A DNA stretch of 13,459 nt from Candidatus Saccharimonadota bacterium (lineage in GTDB: Bacteria; Patescibacteriota; Saccharimonadia; Saccharimonadales; UBA4665), in the NCBI GenBank assembly GCA_029288515.1, contig JARIHB010000091.1:1-13459 (forward strand), given 5' to 3'. Made by a program: the position numbers and the translations under genes. Below the pieces are notes generated by a model that saw nothing but the letters and a program-made list of their open reading frames with translations, did not search any database and had not been told where the DNA came from. Shown one piece after another: positions 1 through 6,922 of the stretch (the stretch's first letter is position 1; each line of letters begins with the position of its first letter).

Positions 1-743
1 ACACCAGGGACAGTGCTGTTTACGGCAAGCTTGGTACGCACACCGGCTTCACGGGCCATGCCCTTGATCTCAACGGCGCCGCTCTCCATTTCCGGTACTT
101 CGGCGCGGAACAGCCATTCGACAAATTCCTTGCAGCCGCGCGAAACGACAAGCTGCGGCCCGCGCAAACCGCGCTCCACGTCCTTCAGGTATACCTTCAG
201 GCGCTGGCCCGGGTAGTAGCGTTCACCCTGGATCTGCTCGCTGCGCGGCATGATACCCTGGGCTTTACCTAAGTCCATACGTACGATGTTGCCTTCAGCA
301 CGCGACACTAACGCGTTAATAACCGTGCCGATTTTATCTTCGTACTCTTCCATAACAATCTCGCGCTCGGCTTCACGCAGACGCTGCAAGATAACCTGCT
401 TGGCGGTTTGAGCGGCAACACGGCCAAAGTCGTTGACCTTTTCGTGCACTTCCACAAAATCACCGATCTGGGCGTTCTTTTGCATTACCTGGGCATCCTT
501 GAGGCTGATTTCGTAGGCTGGCGCTTCAACGTCATCTACGACCTCTTTCATAACGTAAGCGTCGACATCGCCAGTGGTGAGGTTCATGGTAACGCGTACT
601 TCCTGCTCGCGTTCGCCGTAATCGCGGCGGTAAGCGGCAGCCAGAGCTTGCTCGACTACTTCTTTAACCGTTTCTTCGGGCAAGTTTTTTTCTTCGGCTA
701 TCGCCTTTATGGCGGTCGCCAATTGTTTAAAGTCCATATCCAT
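1..743 (-). CDS. nusA: Transcription termination/antitermination protein NusA, N-terminal part (runs off window)
   Basis: NusA binds RNA polymerase and nascent RNA, and modulates pausing, intrinsic termination and antitermination in the cytoplasm. About 247 codons are present. The N-terminal polymerase-binding domain covers roughly residues 1-127 (begins MDMDFKQLATAIKAIAEEK). The S1 domain follows at about 135-205 (GTVINALV, GNIVRMDLGKAQGIMP). KH1 begins with LVVSRGCKEFVEWLF and VEIKGMAREAGVRTKLAV, which resemble the conserved NusA 'EVPEI..G.VEIK..AREAG.RTK' segment. The start at 743 is chosen because a good Shine-Dalgarno (GAAAGGA, complement of 751-757) lies 7 nt upstream. A second ATG two codons later is less well placed. 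No rimP gene lies directly upstream, although rimP-nusA is the usual order in many bacteria. The C-terminal part lies beyond position 1. Identity is secure. Confidence 0.95.
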   Translation of the reverse strand, partial: MDMDFKQLATAIKAIAEEKNLPEETVKEVVEQALAAAYRRDYGEREQEVRVTMNLTTGDVDAYVMKEVVDDVEAPAYEISLKDAQVMQKNAQIGDFVEVHEKVNDFGRVAAQTAKQVILQRLREAEREIVMEEYEDKIGTVINALVSRAEGNIVRMDLGKAQGIMPRSEQIQGERYYPGQRLKVYLKDVERGLRGPQLVVSRGCKEFVEWLFRAEVPEMESGAVEIKGMAREAGVRTKLAVNSTVPG

Positions 744-790
744 GTTGATTTCCTTTCTGATAGCAGGGGCTACAAACGAGCCTTATTACG

Positions 791-816
791 AAAAAAGCCG
801 ACCGCTGCGGCCGACT
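791..816 (-). terminator. Intrinsic-terminator-like hairpin in the nusA leader
   Basis: Read on the minus strand, AGTCGGCC (816-809), a 5-nt loop GCAGC, then GGTCGGC plus T form an 8-bp stem with two G-U pairs, followed directly by six T (796-791). The structure is that of a Rho-independent terminator. It lies downstream of the 888-1670 gene and could end that transcript, but it is also downstream of the predicted nusA promoter (827-854), so the nusA transcript must pass through it. That makes it a candidate attenuator. The plus-strand reading lacks an adjacent T-run. Confidence 0.7.
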
Positions 817-826
817 GAACTCTTTT

Positions 827-854
827 AGTATAGCATGCCATGCGGTGACGTCAA
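827..854 (-). promoter_or_regulatory. Sigma-70-type promoter for nusA
   Basis: On the minus strand, TTGACG (854-849) and TATACT (832-827) are separated by 16 bp. The predicted start of transcription is near 820-821, giving a leader of about 77 nt before the nusA ATG at 743. This is one of the two best -35/-10 pairs in the window. Confidence 0.75.
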
Positions 855-887
855 GTAGAGCGTTCCAGCGTACGTGCCGGCTACGTA

Positions 888-1670
888 TTACGCGCCGGGC
901 TGCCTCGGCGGCCATTCCGGCGGCTGCTGCAGGACTATGTTATCAGGCTGCTGTGCCACAGGCCGTTCAACGGCCCGCGAGGATGCAATGTCAGCATAGG
1001 TGATGGGCAAAGCAGGCGGCCTGACGAGTGAAGGCTGAGGTGGGCGCGAAGGCGACGGCATGTGCCAGGTGACCGTGGGGTCGTTCGTTGTTGCAGCACG
1101 GTGGCGGGCCGCCGAAGCTTGAGGCGCCTTAACGGGCGGCAGCGCCATGGTGGTAACGTCAGCGCCCCATAACGGCACGTTTTCATCTGTAAAAGTTGTG
1201 TCTTTTTTGTCGGGTTTGCCCGTTGATTCAGGAGGAACATGCACCACACCCATAGCTGCGCCGGTTGCGGCCCCCATTGTAGTGCCAAGCGCCCAGTAAC
1301 CCAGCTGATCACCAGCATTGGGGCTTGCAGTACCATACCTGAAGGCCATCAGTTCGCCAACTATAGAACCAATAGCTACCGAGGCGGTCACTGCCGCCAT
1401 ACGCGCAGTGTTAGGGGCAAGGTTCATACGTCGGGCTCCGGATGCTGTCAGCCCGCCAGCAACAGTCGTTGCCAGCATCAGCGGCAACATCCTATCGCCG
1501 TTTTCCGGGCGCACTGCTATGTCATATGCTAACGCGCTGGCTACCGCAAACGTGCCAATAGTCGCCCGGCCGGCACCATGTAAAAACGCCTCGGTGCGGG
1601 CGCCTTTGATACGGTGTCTGCCTGTATACCTCTTGTGGGGGCCTTCCAAGCCATGTTCCGGCCTGTTCAT
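888..1670 (-). CDS. Hypothetical membrane protein, four hydrophobic segments and proline-rich tail
   Basis: A 260-residue protein I do not recognise. The N-terminus is basic (MNRPEHGLEGPHKRYTGRHR). Four hydrophobic, Gly/Ala-rich segments then lie at about residues 32-52, 61-78, 90-110 and 123-144. From about residue 146 to the end there is a long polar, proline-rich tail with repeated PP and RPP motifs and no predicted secondary structure. The small-residue helices (AATGAAMG and similar) suggest tight helix packing in the inner membrane, with a disordered tail on one side. The start at 1670 fits a strong promoter whose -10 ends 9 nt before the ATG, so the mRNA would be almost leaderless, and no SD is present. 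It is upstream of and co-directional with nusA but has its own promoter and is followed by a hairpin at 791-816. Function is unknown. Confidence 0.75.
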   Translation of the reverse strand: MNRPEHGLEGPHKRYTGRHRIKGARTEAFLHGAGRATIGTFAVASALAYDIAVRPENGDRMLPLMLATTVAGGLTASGARRMNLAPNTARMAAVTASVAIGSIVGELMAFRYGTASPNAGDQLGYWALGTTMGAATGAAMGVVHVPPESTGKPDKKDTTFTDENVPLWGADVTTMALPPVKAPQASAARHRAATTNDPTVTWHMPSPSRPPQPSLVRPPALPITYADIASSRAVERPVAQQPDNIVLQQPPEWPPRQPGA

Positions 1671-1679
1671 AACTTACAT

Positions 1680-1708
1680 ACTATACTCTCTTTATACATG
1701 TTTGTCAA
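1680..1708 (-). promoter_or_regulatory. Near-consensus promoter giving an almost leaderless mRNA
   Basis: On the minus strand, a perfect TTGACA (1708-1703) is followed after 17 bp by TATAGT (1685-1680). Only 9 nt separate the -10 from the ATG at 1670, so transcription starting about 7 nt downstream leaves a 2-3 nt leader. Confidence 0.8.
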
Positions 1709-1734
1709 CACTACCAGCTATCGGCCTATTGTAG

Positions 1735-1740
1735 TATGAT
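1735..1740 (+). promoter_or_regulatory. Possible -10 element for the prepilin gene
   Basis: TATGAT lies 37 nt upstream of the ATG at 1778. No convincing -35 is found 16-18 bp upstream. The implied leader is about 31 nt, with only a weak SD-like GGA at 1765-1767. The stretch 1671-1777 otherwise holds only the divergent promoter for the 888-1670 gene. Confidence 0.3.
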
Positions 1741-1777
1741 TAACGTAACAAGTATTAACGGCGCGGAATAAAAACGT

Positions 1778-2242
1778 ATGTGGGCACCATCAAAAGATAT
1801 ACGGCAAGCAGGTTTTACGCTGCTTGAAATATTATTAGTTGTTGCAGTAATAGCCATACTGGCCGGTATCGTTATTGTTGCCCTCAACCCCGGCCGGCAA
1901 CTGGCCAATTCACGTAATGCCCAACGGCAAACCGATGTAAAGACGATCCTGAACGCCGTCTACGCATATAATATTGATAACAGCGGCAGTATGCCTACCA
2001 CCATCACCACCACAGCGACGGACATCTGCAACACTACCGGAGCAAGCTGCACTGGCTTGATTGACCTTGGCGTGCTTACGGCCAACGCTAAATATCTGGT
2101 GGGCATTCCTAAAGATCCGCAATGCGCTACACTTTGCAGCACGTTTGGCACCGGGTACAAAATTTCAAAAGACGCTAATAACCGTATAACTGTCAGTTCG
2201 ACGTATGCCGAACAGGGCCTGACTATTTCAATCAGCAGATAA
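1778..2242 (+). CDS. Type IV prepilin-like protein (N-methylation motif)
   Basis: A pseudopilin or pilin subunit made as a precursor, cut and N-methylated by a prepilin peptidase, then assembled into a type IV pilus-like filament. The 12-residue leader ends QAG and is followed by FTLLEILLVVAVIAILAGIV. This gives a G12|F13 cleavage site, the conserved Glu at mature position 5, and a hydrophobic helix of about 25 residues. The globular part contains ALNPGRQLANSRNAQRQTDV, a segment common in such pilins. It also has four cysteines in two close pairs (ICNTTGASC and CATLC), which could form two disulfides. Length is 154 aa precursor, about 142 aa mature. The PilB-type ATPase at 10504-12105 would be the matching assembly motor, although the genes are not adjacent. 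Whether it is the major or a minor pilin cannot be told. Confidence 0.9.
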   Translation: MWAPSKDIRQAGFTLLEILLVVAVIAILAGIVIVALNPGRQLANSRNAQRQTDVKTILNAVYAYNIDNSGSMPTTITTTATDICNTTGASCTGLIDLGVLTANAKYLVGIPKDPQCATLCSTFGTGYKISKDANNRITVSSTYAEQGLTISISR

Positions 2243-2258
2243 GGCCAACGTAGGCTTT
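2241..2258 (+). terminator. Weak hairpin after the prepilin stop
   Basis: AAGGCC, a 6-nt loop and GGCTTT form a 6-bp stem with one G-U pair, overlapping the stop codon and followed by CTT. It is short, and its T-rich tail is partly within the stem, so termination here is only a possibility. Confidence 0.25.
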
Positions 2259-2283
2259 CTTACACGCCTATAACAGCAGGCCG

Positions 2284-2292
2284 TGCTACTAT
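2284..2292 (+). promoter_or_regulatory. Extended -10 promoter for the M1 aminopeptidase (leaderless)
   Basis: TGC followed by TACTAT (2287-2292) forms an extended -10. Exactly 6 nt (AAACAG) separate it from the ATG at 2299, so transcription would begin at or next to the start codon. There is no clear -35 and no SD. Confidence 0.55.
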
Positions 2293-2298
2293 AAACAG

Positions 2299-4875
2299 AT
2301 GAAGAAAGTCCGTCGATTATATAAGCAATTTCAACCTCAATCGTATGTGCTGCGCATTGACCCGGACCGCGAGACGCGTACCATCACCGGCACGGTAACG
2401 GTAACCGGCGTCAAAGCCGGCCGGCCGAGCCAACGTATTACGCTCCACCAGAATGGGCTCAAGATCCGGCGGGCGACCATCGTAAAACATGATAAACGCG
2501 GTGACGAGGAAGTAGCTGTGAACCGTATTAATCATCAGGCGACGCTGCACGAGGTACGCCTGCATACCGACACACTACTGTACCCCGGCGCATACACCGT
2601 TACGCTGGAATACTCCGGTACTATTACCGACAGTATTCATGGTGTGTATCCCTGCAATTACGAAATTGATGGCAGGCGTACCGCCCTGATTGCCACTGAC
2701 CTTGAGAGCCACCATGCACGTGAAGTCTTCCCCTGTATCGACGAACCGGAAGCTAAGGCGACATTCGATCTAACCCTCGTATCACCACTGCACGAACTGG
2801 CTATCAGCAACACCCCGGCCGCTTCCACCGAAGAGAAAGACGGCAAACTGATAACAACCTTCCAGCAGACACCTAAAATGTCCACCTACCTGCTGTGCTT
2901 CGTATACGGTGATATGCATTATAAAGAGACAACCACCAAAGACGGCGTCGTAGTACGCGTCTACGCCACCCGTAATCATACGCCAGCGGCACTGGAATTC
3001 GCATTAGAGACTGCCAAACGGGGTATCGAATTCTTTAATTACTACTACCGCGTACCCTACCCGCTGCCAAAGTGCGACTTAGTGGCACTGCCCGACTTTT
3101 CGGCGGCGGCCATGGAGAACTGGGGACTCATTACGTTCCGCGAGCCGTTCCTGCTAGCCGAGCCGAAGACCGCCTCGCAAAGCAGCCGCGAGATTATTGC
3201 CATGGTTATATGCCACGAACTGTCGCACCAGTGGTTTGGTAACCTCGTAACTATGAAGTGGTGGGACGACCTGTGGCTGAACGAAAGTTTTGCTAACGTT
3301 ATGGAATACCTGGCCACCAACAAGCTGTTTCCGGAGTGGGGTATCTGGAATACATTTGTTACGAATGAGGGTCTGGCGGCGCTCAGACGTGATGCGATTG
3401 CCGGCGTTCAGGCCGTAAAAACCGAAGTCAACCATCCCGATGAGATCAACGCCTTGTTTGATCCGTCCATCGTGTACGCCAAAGGCGGCCGCTTGATTAA
3501 TATGCTCATGCGGTACATAGGTGAAGAAGACTTCCGTAAGGGGTTAAGCACATATTTTCAGAAGCATGCCTACGGCAACACGACCGGCAATGACTTATGG
3601 GCTGCACTCAGCAGCGCCAGCGGTAAGGATATCGCGGCCTTCATGGACCCCTGGCTTGAACAACCCAACTACCCGGTGGTGAGCGTTGACCAGGATCGCA
3701 CCACGCTCAAACTTAGCCAACAACACTTCCTAATGGATATGACAAAAACCGACCGGCAGCGTACCTGGCCAGTGCCATTGCTAGGCACTGTGCCGGAAAT
3801 CCCCTCTCTGTTGAATGGCAGCGAAACCGTGATCGCCCTCCGCCAGCCGGATCACATTCGCATCAATAAAGATGCGGTGGGGCACTACCTGGTGCATTAC
3901 GCCCGTCCGGAGCACGCAGCTGCACTAGCCAGCCTAATTGATACCAAAGCCCTGAACGAATCAGAACGTTTGATGCTGCTCAGTGACAGCTCCATGCTGT
4001 CACGGGCCGGCATGCAATCGTTTGCGCGCACACTTGAACTACTCGACCACTACCGCGCCGAAGACAGCGAGCCGGTGTGGGACATTATGTCGTTAATTAT
4101 CGGCGACGCGCGGCGCTTCGAAAACAGCACACCGAAGCTGGAACAGCCCCTCAAGGCACTAGTGCGCGGCCTTATTCAAGCCCAATACGAACGCCTGAGT
4201 TGGGAAGAAAAGCCCGGCGAGCCGAGCCCGGACATAAAGTTGCGGGCAACCATATTGGGTCTGGGCGTATATAGTGAGCACCCAGCCATTACTGCACGGG
4301 CGCTTGAGTTATTTAAGTCATACAAAACTGATCAATCGGCTGTATCTTCGGAACTTCGCAGTATTGTATTCGGCGCTGCTGTACGTAATGCGGCTGCCGG
4401 CGCCTTCGATTACCTGCTTAACCTTGAAGAAACGACCGCTAATGTCGACCTCAAGCAAGAACTGCTGGGGGCGCTGACTACCACGCGCTCCGCCAACGAG
4501 GGTAAGCAGCTCTTAACACGCCTGACTGATACTAAAAAAGTTCGCCTGCACGATGTTGACCATTGGCTGGTATTCCTGATGCGCAACCGGTACACACAAG
4601 AAGATGCCTGGAACTGGCTGCGCGACAATTGGCAATGGATTGAGAACCAATTCTCGACCGACAAATCGTTTGATTACTTTCCGCGCTACGCAGCGTCGGC
4701 GCTTAACACCCGCGTGCGTATGGAAGAGTATAAGGCATTCTTTACGCCCCTCACCCATTGGACGCAGCTCAGCCGCAACATCGAAATGGGTATCGAAGAG
4801 TTAGAAAACCGCATCGCCTGGCTGGAACGCGACTGCGGGGACGTAAAAAAATACTTTAGCCAATATCAGCAATAG
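2299..4875 (+). CDS. M1-family zinc aminopeptidase
   Basis: A metallo-aminopeptidase that removes N-terminal amino acids from peptides. There is no signal peptide, so it is probably cytoplasmic. At 858 aa it has the usual family length and order. The N-terminal beta domain is at about 1-200. The catalytic domain carries the exopeptidase motif AAMEN at 270-274 (the usual GAMEN with Ala for Gly), the zinc motif HELSH at 306-310 and the third zinc ligand E329 in NES, exactly 18 residues after H310. The catalytic tyrosine is Y393 in VYAKGG. The C-terminal half matches the helical ERAP1-like domain in position. All catalytic residues are intact. The start at 2299 is supported by a -10 box 6 nt upstream. 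The 3' end overlaps the convergent yraN by 20 bp. In a streamlined genome it may recycle scavenged peptides (inference). Confidence 0.95.
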   Translation: MKKVRRLYKQFQPQSYVLRIDPDRETRTITGTVTVTGVKAGRPSQRITLHQNGLKIRRATIVKHDKRGDEEVAVNRINHQATLHEVRLHTDTLLYPGAYTVTLEYSGTITDSIHGVYPCNYEIDGRRTALIATDLESHHAREVFPCIDEPEAKATFDLTLVSPLHELAISNTPAASTEEKDGKLITTFQQTPKMSTYLLCFVYGDMHYKETTTKDGVVVRVYATRNHTPAALEFALETAKRGIEFFNYYYRVPYPLPKCDLVALPDFSAAAMENWGLITFREPFLLAEPKTASQSSREIIAMVICHELSHQWFGNLVTMKWWDDLWLNESFANVMEYLATNKLFPEWGIWNTFVTNEGLAALRRDAIAGVQAVKTEVNHPDEINALFDPSIVYAKGGRLINMLMRYIGEEDFRKGLSTYFQKHAYGNTTGNDLWAALSSASGKDIAAFMDPWLEQPNYPVVSVDQDRTTLKLSQQHFLMDMTKTDRQRTWPVPLLGTVPEIPSLLNGSETVIALRQPDHIRINKDAVGHYLVHYARPEHAAALASLIDTKALNESERLMLLSDSSMLSRAGMQSFARTLELLDHYRAEDSEPVWDIMSLIIGDARRFENSTPKLEQPLKALVRGLIQAQYERLSWEEKPGEPSPDIKLRATILGLGVYSEHPAITARALELFKSYKTDQSAVSSELRSIVFGAAVRNAAAGAFDYLLNLEETTANVDLKQELLGALTTTRSANEGKQLLTRLTDTKKVRLHDVDHWLVFLMRNRYTQEDAWNWLRDNWQWIENQFSTDKSFDYFPRYAASALNTRVRMEEYKAFFTPLTHWTQLSRNIEMGIEELENRIAWLERDCGDVKKYFSQYQQ

Positions 4876-5200
4876 CCGCTGTTATCCGAAAATCCGGGCC
4901 AGACACTTCAACTGCCGACAACCGGTAGGCTACATGCCTGTGATGCGCAGCCATCCATTCCCTGGCAGAAGCCTGCATCTGGTGTAATTTTGCGGGTGTT
5001 ATGTATTCCAGTCCGCCGCCCTGAGCCGGGGTACGCCGGTATTTTACTTCGCAGAAATACACTATGCCGGCCCGTTCGGCGACGATATCGATCTCACATG
5101 TTCGCGTCCGCCAATTGCGGTCCAGGACGCTGCAGCCTTTGTACTGTAAAAACCGGACGGCAGCCGTTTCAGCCTTCCTGCCTGTGGCTGTGCTGCTCAT
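4856..5200 (-). CDS. yraN: YraN/UPF0102 family endonuclease-like protein
   Basis: A 114-aa protein of the UPF0102 family, which has a predicted PD-(D/E)XK nuclease-like fold and no firmly established role. Visible conserved elements are GRKAE near residues 7-11, VLDRNWR at 25-31, CEID at 35-38 (usually GEID) and FCEVKYRR at 49-56. These give the putative active-site set D38, E51, K53. The ATG overlaps the rnhB stop in an ATGA junction (5200-5197), so translation is probably coupled to rnhB, and no separate SD is evident. The rnhB-yraN pairing is common in bacteria. The tail overlaps the end of the convergent aminopeptidase by 20 bp. Confidence 0.92.
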   Translation of the reverse strand: MSSTATGRKAETAAVRFLQYKGCSVLDRNWRTRTCEIDIVAERAGIVYFCEVKYRRTPAQGGGLEYITPAKLHQMQASAREWMAAHHRHVAYRLSAVEVSGPDFRITAAIADIG

Positions 5201-5751
5201 GATAGCAAGGCGCGGACCGGTTTAAAGCTTTGGCGGTGCAAGCTGCACACACCATGTTCACGCAGTGCAGCACTATGGATTGCTGTGCCATACCCCACAT
5301 GCTTGTCGAAGCCATAGCCGGGGAACAGTACTGCTTGCTCTACCATATAGCGGTCGCGGGCAACTTTGGCAATAATACTCGCAGCGCTCACTGCCGGCAC
5401 CACATTATCGGCGCCTATTACCGCCTTGGCTTTAGGATTGCTGGCAAAAAAATTCAGGTTGCCATCGATAATGATTTCGTCATAAGGTGCGGCAATGGCT
5501 GCGCACGCCCGCTCCATAGCCAGTCGCACCGCAGCCGTTAAACCCACCGTATCTATCTCTTGCGGCGTCACCCATCCCAAGCCCCAGGCTGCAGCCGAAA
5601 CGCGTATTTCGGCGTCCAGCCGCTCGCGCTGAAGCTTACTCAGCTTTTTAGAATCCTTCAGTCCGGCTATAGGGGTGCTGAGCAGTACCGCCCCAGCCAC
5701 GAGCGGCCCTGCCCAACATCCCCTGCCAACTTCGTCTATTCCCACAACCAT
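5197..5751 (-). CDS. rnhB: Ribonuclease HII
   Basis: Cleaves the RNA strand of RNA-DNA hybrids and starts removal of single ribonucleotides from DNA. At 184 aa it is slightly shorter than E. coli RNase HII. GIDEVGRGCWAGPLV at 4-18 supplies D6 and E7. IIIDGN at 93-98 supplies D96. ADNVVPAVSAASIIAKVARD at 114-133 carries the remaining acidic residues and the typical ASIIAKV.RD signature. GYGFDKHVGYGT at 145-156 is the conserved C-terminal motif. The protein starts immediately before the first catalytic motif, which agrees with a -10 box 6 nt upstream of this ATG. It is coupled to yraN by a 4-nt overlap. In the common gene order rplS would be directly upstream. Here a divergent plus-strand gene intervenes. 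Confidence 0.96.
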   Translation of the reverse strand: MVVGIDEVGRGCWAGPLVAGAVLLSTPIAGLKDSKKLSKLQRERLDAEIRVSAAAWGLGWVTPQEIDTVGLTAAVRLAMERACAAIAAPYDEIIIDGNLNFFASNPKAKAVIGADNVVPAVSAASIIAKVARDRYMVEQAVLFPGYGFDKHVGYGTAIHSAALREHGVCSLHRQSFKPVRALLS

Positions 5752-5757
5752 AGCCGC

Positions 5758-5766
5758 AGTCTAGCA
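5758..5766 (-). promoter_or_regulatory. Extended -10 promoter for rnhB-yraN (leaderless)
   Basis: On the minus strand, TGC (5766-5764) is followed by TAGACT (5763-5758), then exactly 6 nt (GCGGCT) and the rnhB ATG at 5751. No good -35 is present, but the upstream DNA is very AT-rich. No SD fits in the space. Confidence 0.5.
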
Positions 5767-5785
5767 CACATTCATGGAAAATAAT

Positions 5786-5814
5786 TTTATATTTATGACA
5801 TAATCTTGTATACT
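5786..5814 (+). promoter_or_regulatory. Promoter for the secreted orphan gene (near-leaderless)
   Basis: TTTATA (5786-5791), 17 bp, then TATACT (5809-5814). The ATG at 5825 follows 10 nt after the -10, so the leader would be about 3 nt. The spacer contains the perfect palindrome TTATGACATAA (5793-5803), a possible operator shared with the divergent rnhB promoter. Confidence 0.5.
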
Positions 5815-5824
5815 TATACACATT

Positions 5825-6304
5825 ATGCGAGCAATAGATGCGCTGAAATGGAGCTGGGAACATCGTAAGCTCATGGGGCCGGTGACCCTATTCGCCGGCA
5901 TCGGCATGTTCGGCCTGGTTAGTTACAGTGTGGCGGAAGCTAAAAACAATCCGGTGCCCACTGCTGTAACTGAAGGTGAAAGCCATTCCGGCGAAGCTGG
6001 TCACGGCAACGTGCCACAGCACATCGGCGGCCTGGTATGCAGCGGCACGACCGTAAAACGCGACGGCAAATTCCAGGAACTCACCGTGAGCACCAACCGT
6101 CCCGCACCAGACAACGCCTACCTGTATTTTACCTATCACACTGCTAAAGGCGAGACACACCACGGCAGCGGCGCTTCAGGCGAAGCACACACTACACTTA
6201 TGCGTAGCCACGGTGAAGTGGACGGTCTGACCAACGTTACAATTACCACCGGCACCGAATCAGTCGCCTGCCCTCCCTGGCACGCCTCGCACGCTCAGTC
6301 CTAG
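5825..6304 (+). CDS. Hypothetical membrane-anchored/exported protein, His-rich, two cysteines
   Basis: A 159-aa protein I do not recognise. After a short basic N-terminus (MRAIDALKWSWEHRKLMG) there is one hydrophobic segment at about residues 18-38, consistent with a signal anchor. The remainder should be extracytoplasmic. Two cysteines, C72 (GLVCSG) and C149 (VACPPW), bracket the soluble domain and could form a disulfide. The predicted strands between them suggest a small beta domain. Histidines are frequent (GESHSGEAGH, THHGSG, EAHTT and others), so metal binding is possible but unproven. The gene lies in the opposite orientation between rplS and rnhB, has its own promoter and shares a bidirectional terminator with rplS, so it is an independent unit. 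It may be a lineage-specific surface protein. Confidence 0.7.
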   Translation: MRAIDALKWSWEHRKLMGPVTLFAGIGMFGLVSYSVAEAKNNPVPTAVTEGESHSGEAGHGNVPQHIGGLVCSGTTVKRDGKFQELTVSTNRPAPDNAYLYFTYHTAKGETHHGSGASGEAHTTLMRSHGEVDGLTNVTITTGTESVACPPWHASHAQS

Positions 6305-6320
6305 CCGGCGCGATTTCTCT

Positions 6321-6355
6321 ATAAAAATACCTCCGGGTAACGGAGGTATTTTTAT
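6321..6355. terminator. Strong bidirectional intrinsic terminator
   Basis: A perfect 15-bp inverted repeat (arms 6321-6335 and 6341-6355, core ACCTCCG/CGGAGGT, loop GGTAA) is flanked by A5 on one side and T5 on the other. It therefore works as a Rho-independent terminator in both directions. It lies between the convergent orphan gene (ends 6304) and rplS (ends 6373) and would serve both. Confidence 0.95.
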
Positions 6356-6372
6356 GCATGAGTACAAGATGC

Positions 6373-6885
6373 TTACTTGTGAGCAGCGACAGCAGCCTGC
6401 ACTTTGGCTTCGCGCTCTGCTTCTTCGGCAGCCTTCTTGGCAGCTCCAGCTTCAGCGGCTTCGGCTTTCTCGGCGGCCAGCTTGGCTTCTTCCTCTTCGG
6501 CAGCTTTGTCGTGGACATTGTTAACGGCGTTGCGGTCAAAGTCAACGCTGGTCAGGCGGGCAGCCTTACCGGTGCGTTCACGCATGTAGGTAAGGTAGTT
6601 GCGGCGGACTTTACTGCGCTTGGTAACCTCAATCTTCAATACGAGCGGGCTGTGCAGCAAGAAACTCTTTTCTACGCCAACACCGCTGGCGATGCGGCGC
6701 ACGGTGATACGGCTGGTGTGACTATCTTTACGATCGGTACGGATCACCATGCCCTGAAAAATCTGCACGCGCTCTTTATTGCCTTCGCGAATCTTCTGGT
6801 GCACTTTAACAGTGTCACCGCTGCGGACATTTACAACGGCGCCTTTTTTGAACTTTTCTTCAATTTTTTGGATAACAGATTGCAT
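6373..6885 (-). CDS. rplS: 50S ribosomal protein L19 with C-terminal Ala/Glu/Lys extension
   Basis: L19 is a large-subunit protein at the 30S-50S interface. The core (residues 1 to about 112) shows GDTVKVHQKIREGNKERVQ at 23-41, FQGMVI at 43-48, GVGVEKSF at 68-75 and SKVRRNYLTYMRERTGKAAR at 91-110. The protein is 170 aa against about 115 for typical L19. The extra ~55 residues are a short linker and a highly charged helix of A, E and K (residues 128-170). An antisense reading frame across this gene is a composition artefact. A promoter lies at 6923-6951, and an AAGG about 10 nt before the ATG is a weak SD. It is terminated by the bidirectional hairpin at 6321-6355. Confidence 0.95.
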   Translation of the reverse strand: MQSVIQKIEEKFKKGAVVNVRSGDTVKVHQKIREGNKERVQIFQGMVIRTDRKDSHTSRITVRRIASGVGVEKSFLLHSPLVLKIEVTKRSKVRRNYLTYMRERTGKAARLTSVDFDRNAVNNVHDKAAEEEEAKLAAEKAEAAEAGAAKKAAEEAEREAKVQAAVAAHK

Positions 6886-6922
6886 AACCTATAAACCTTA
6901 CACTACTATTCACTTTCGATCA

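Noticed and set aside
408..818. Plus-strand 136-codon open frame
   Set aside because: It is antisense to nusA, whose minus-strand frame has clear NusA motifs and an SD. The plus frame encodes nothing recognisable.
1318..1734. Plus-strand 138-codon open frame
   Set aside because: It is antisense to the membrane protein gene and its promoter. The minus frame has a near-consensus promoter placed exactly at its start.
6358..6894. Plus-strand 178-codon open frame with hydrophobic Phe/Gly-rich product
   Set aside because: It is the mirror image of rplS. The Ala/Glu/Lys-rich tail of L19 read backwards gives a false membrane-like sequence.
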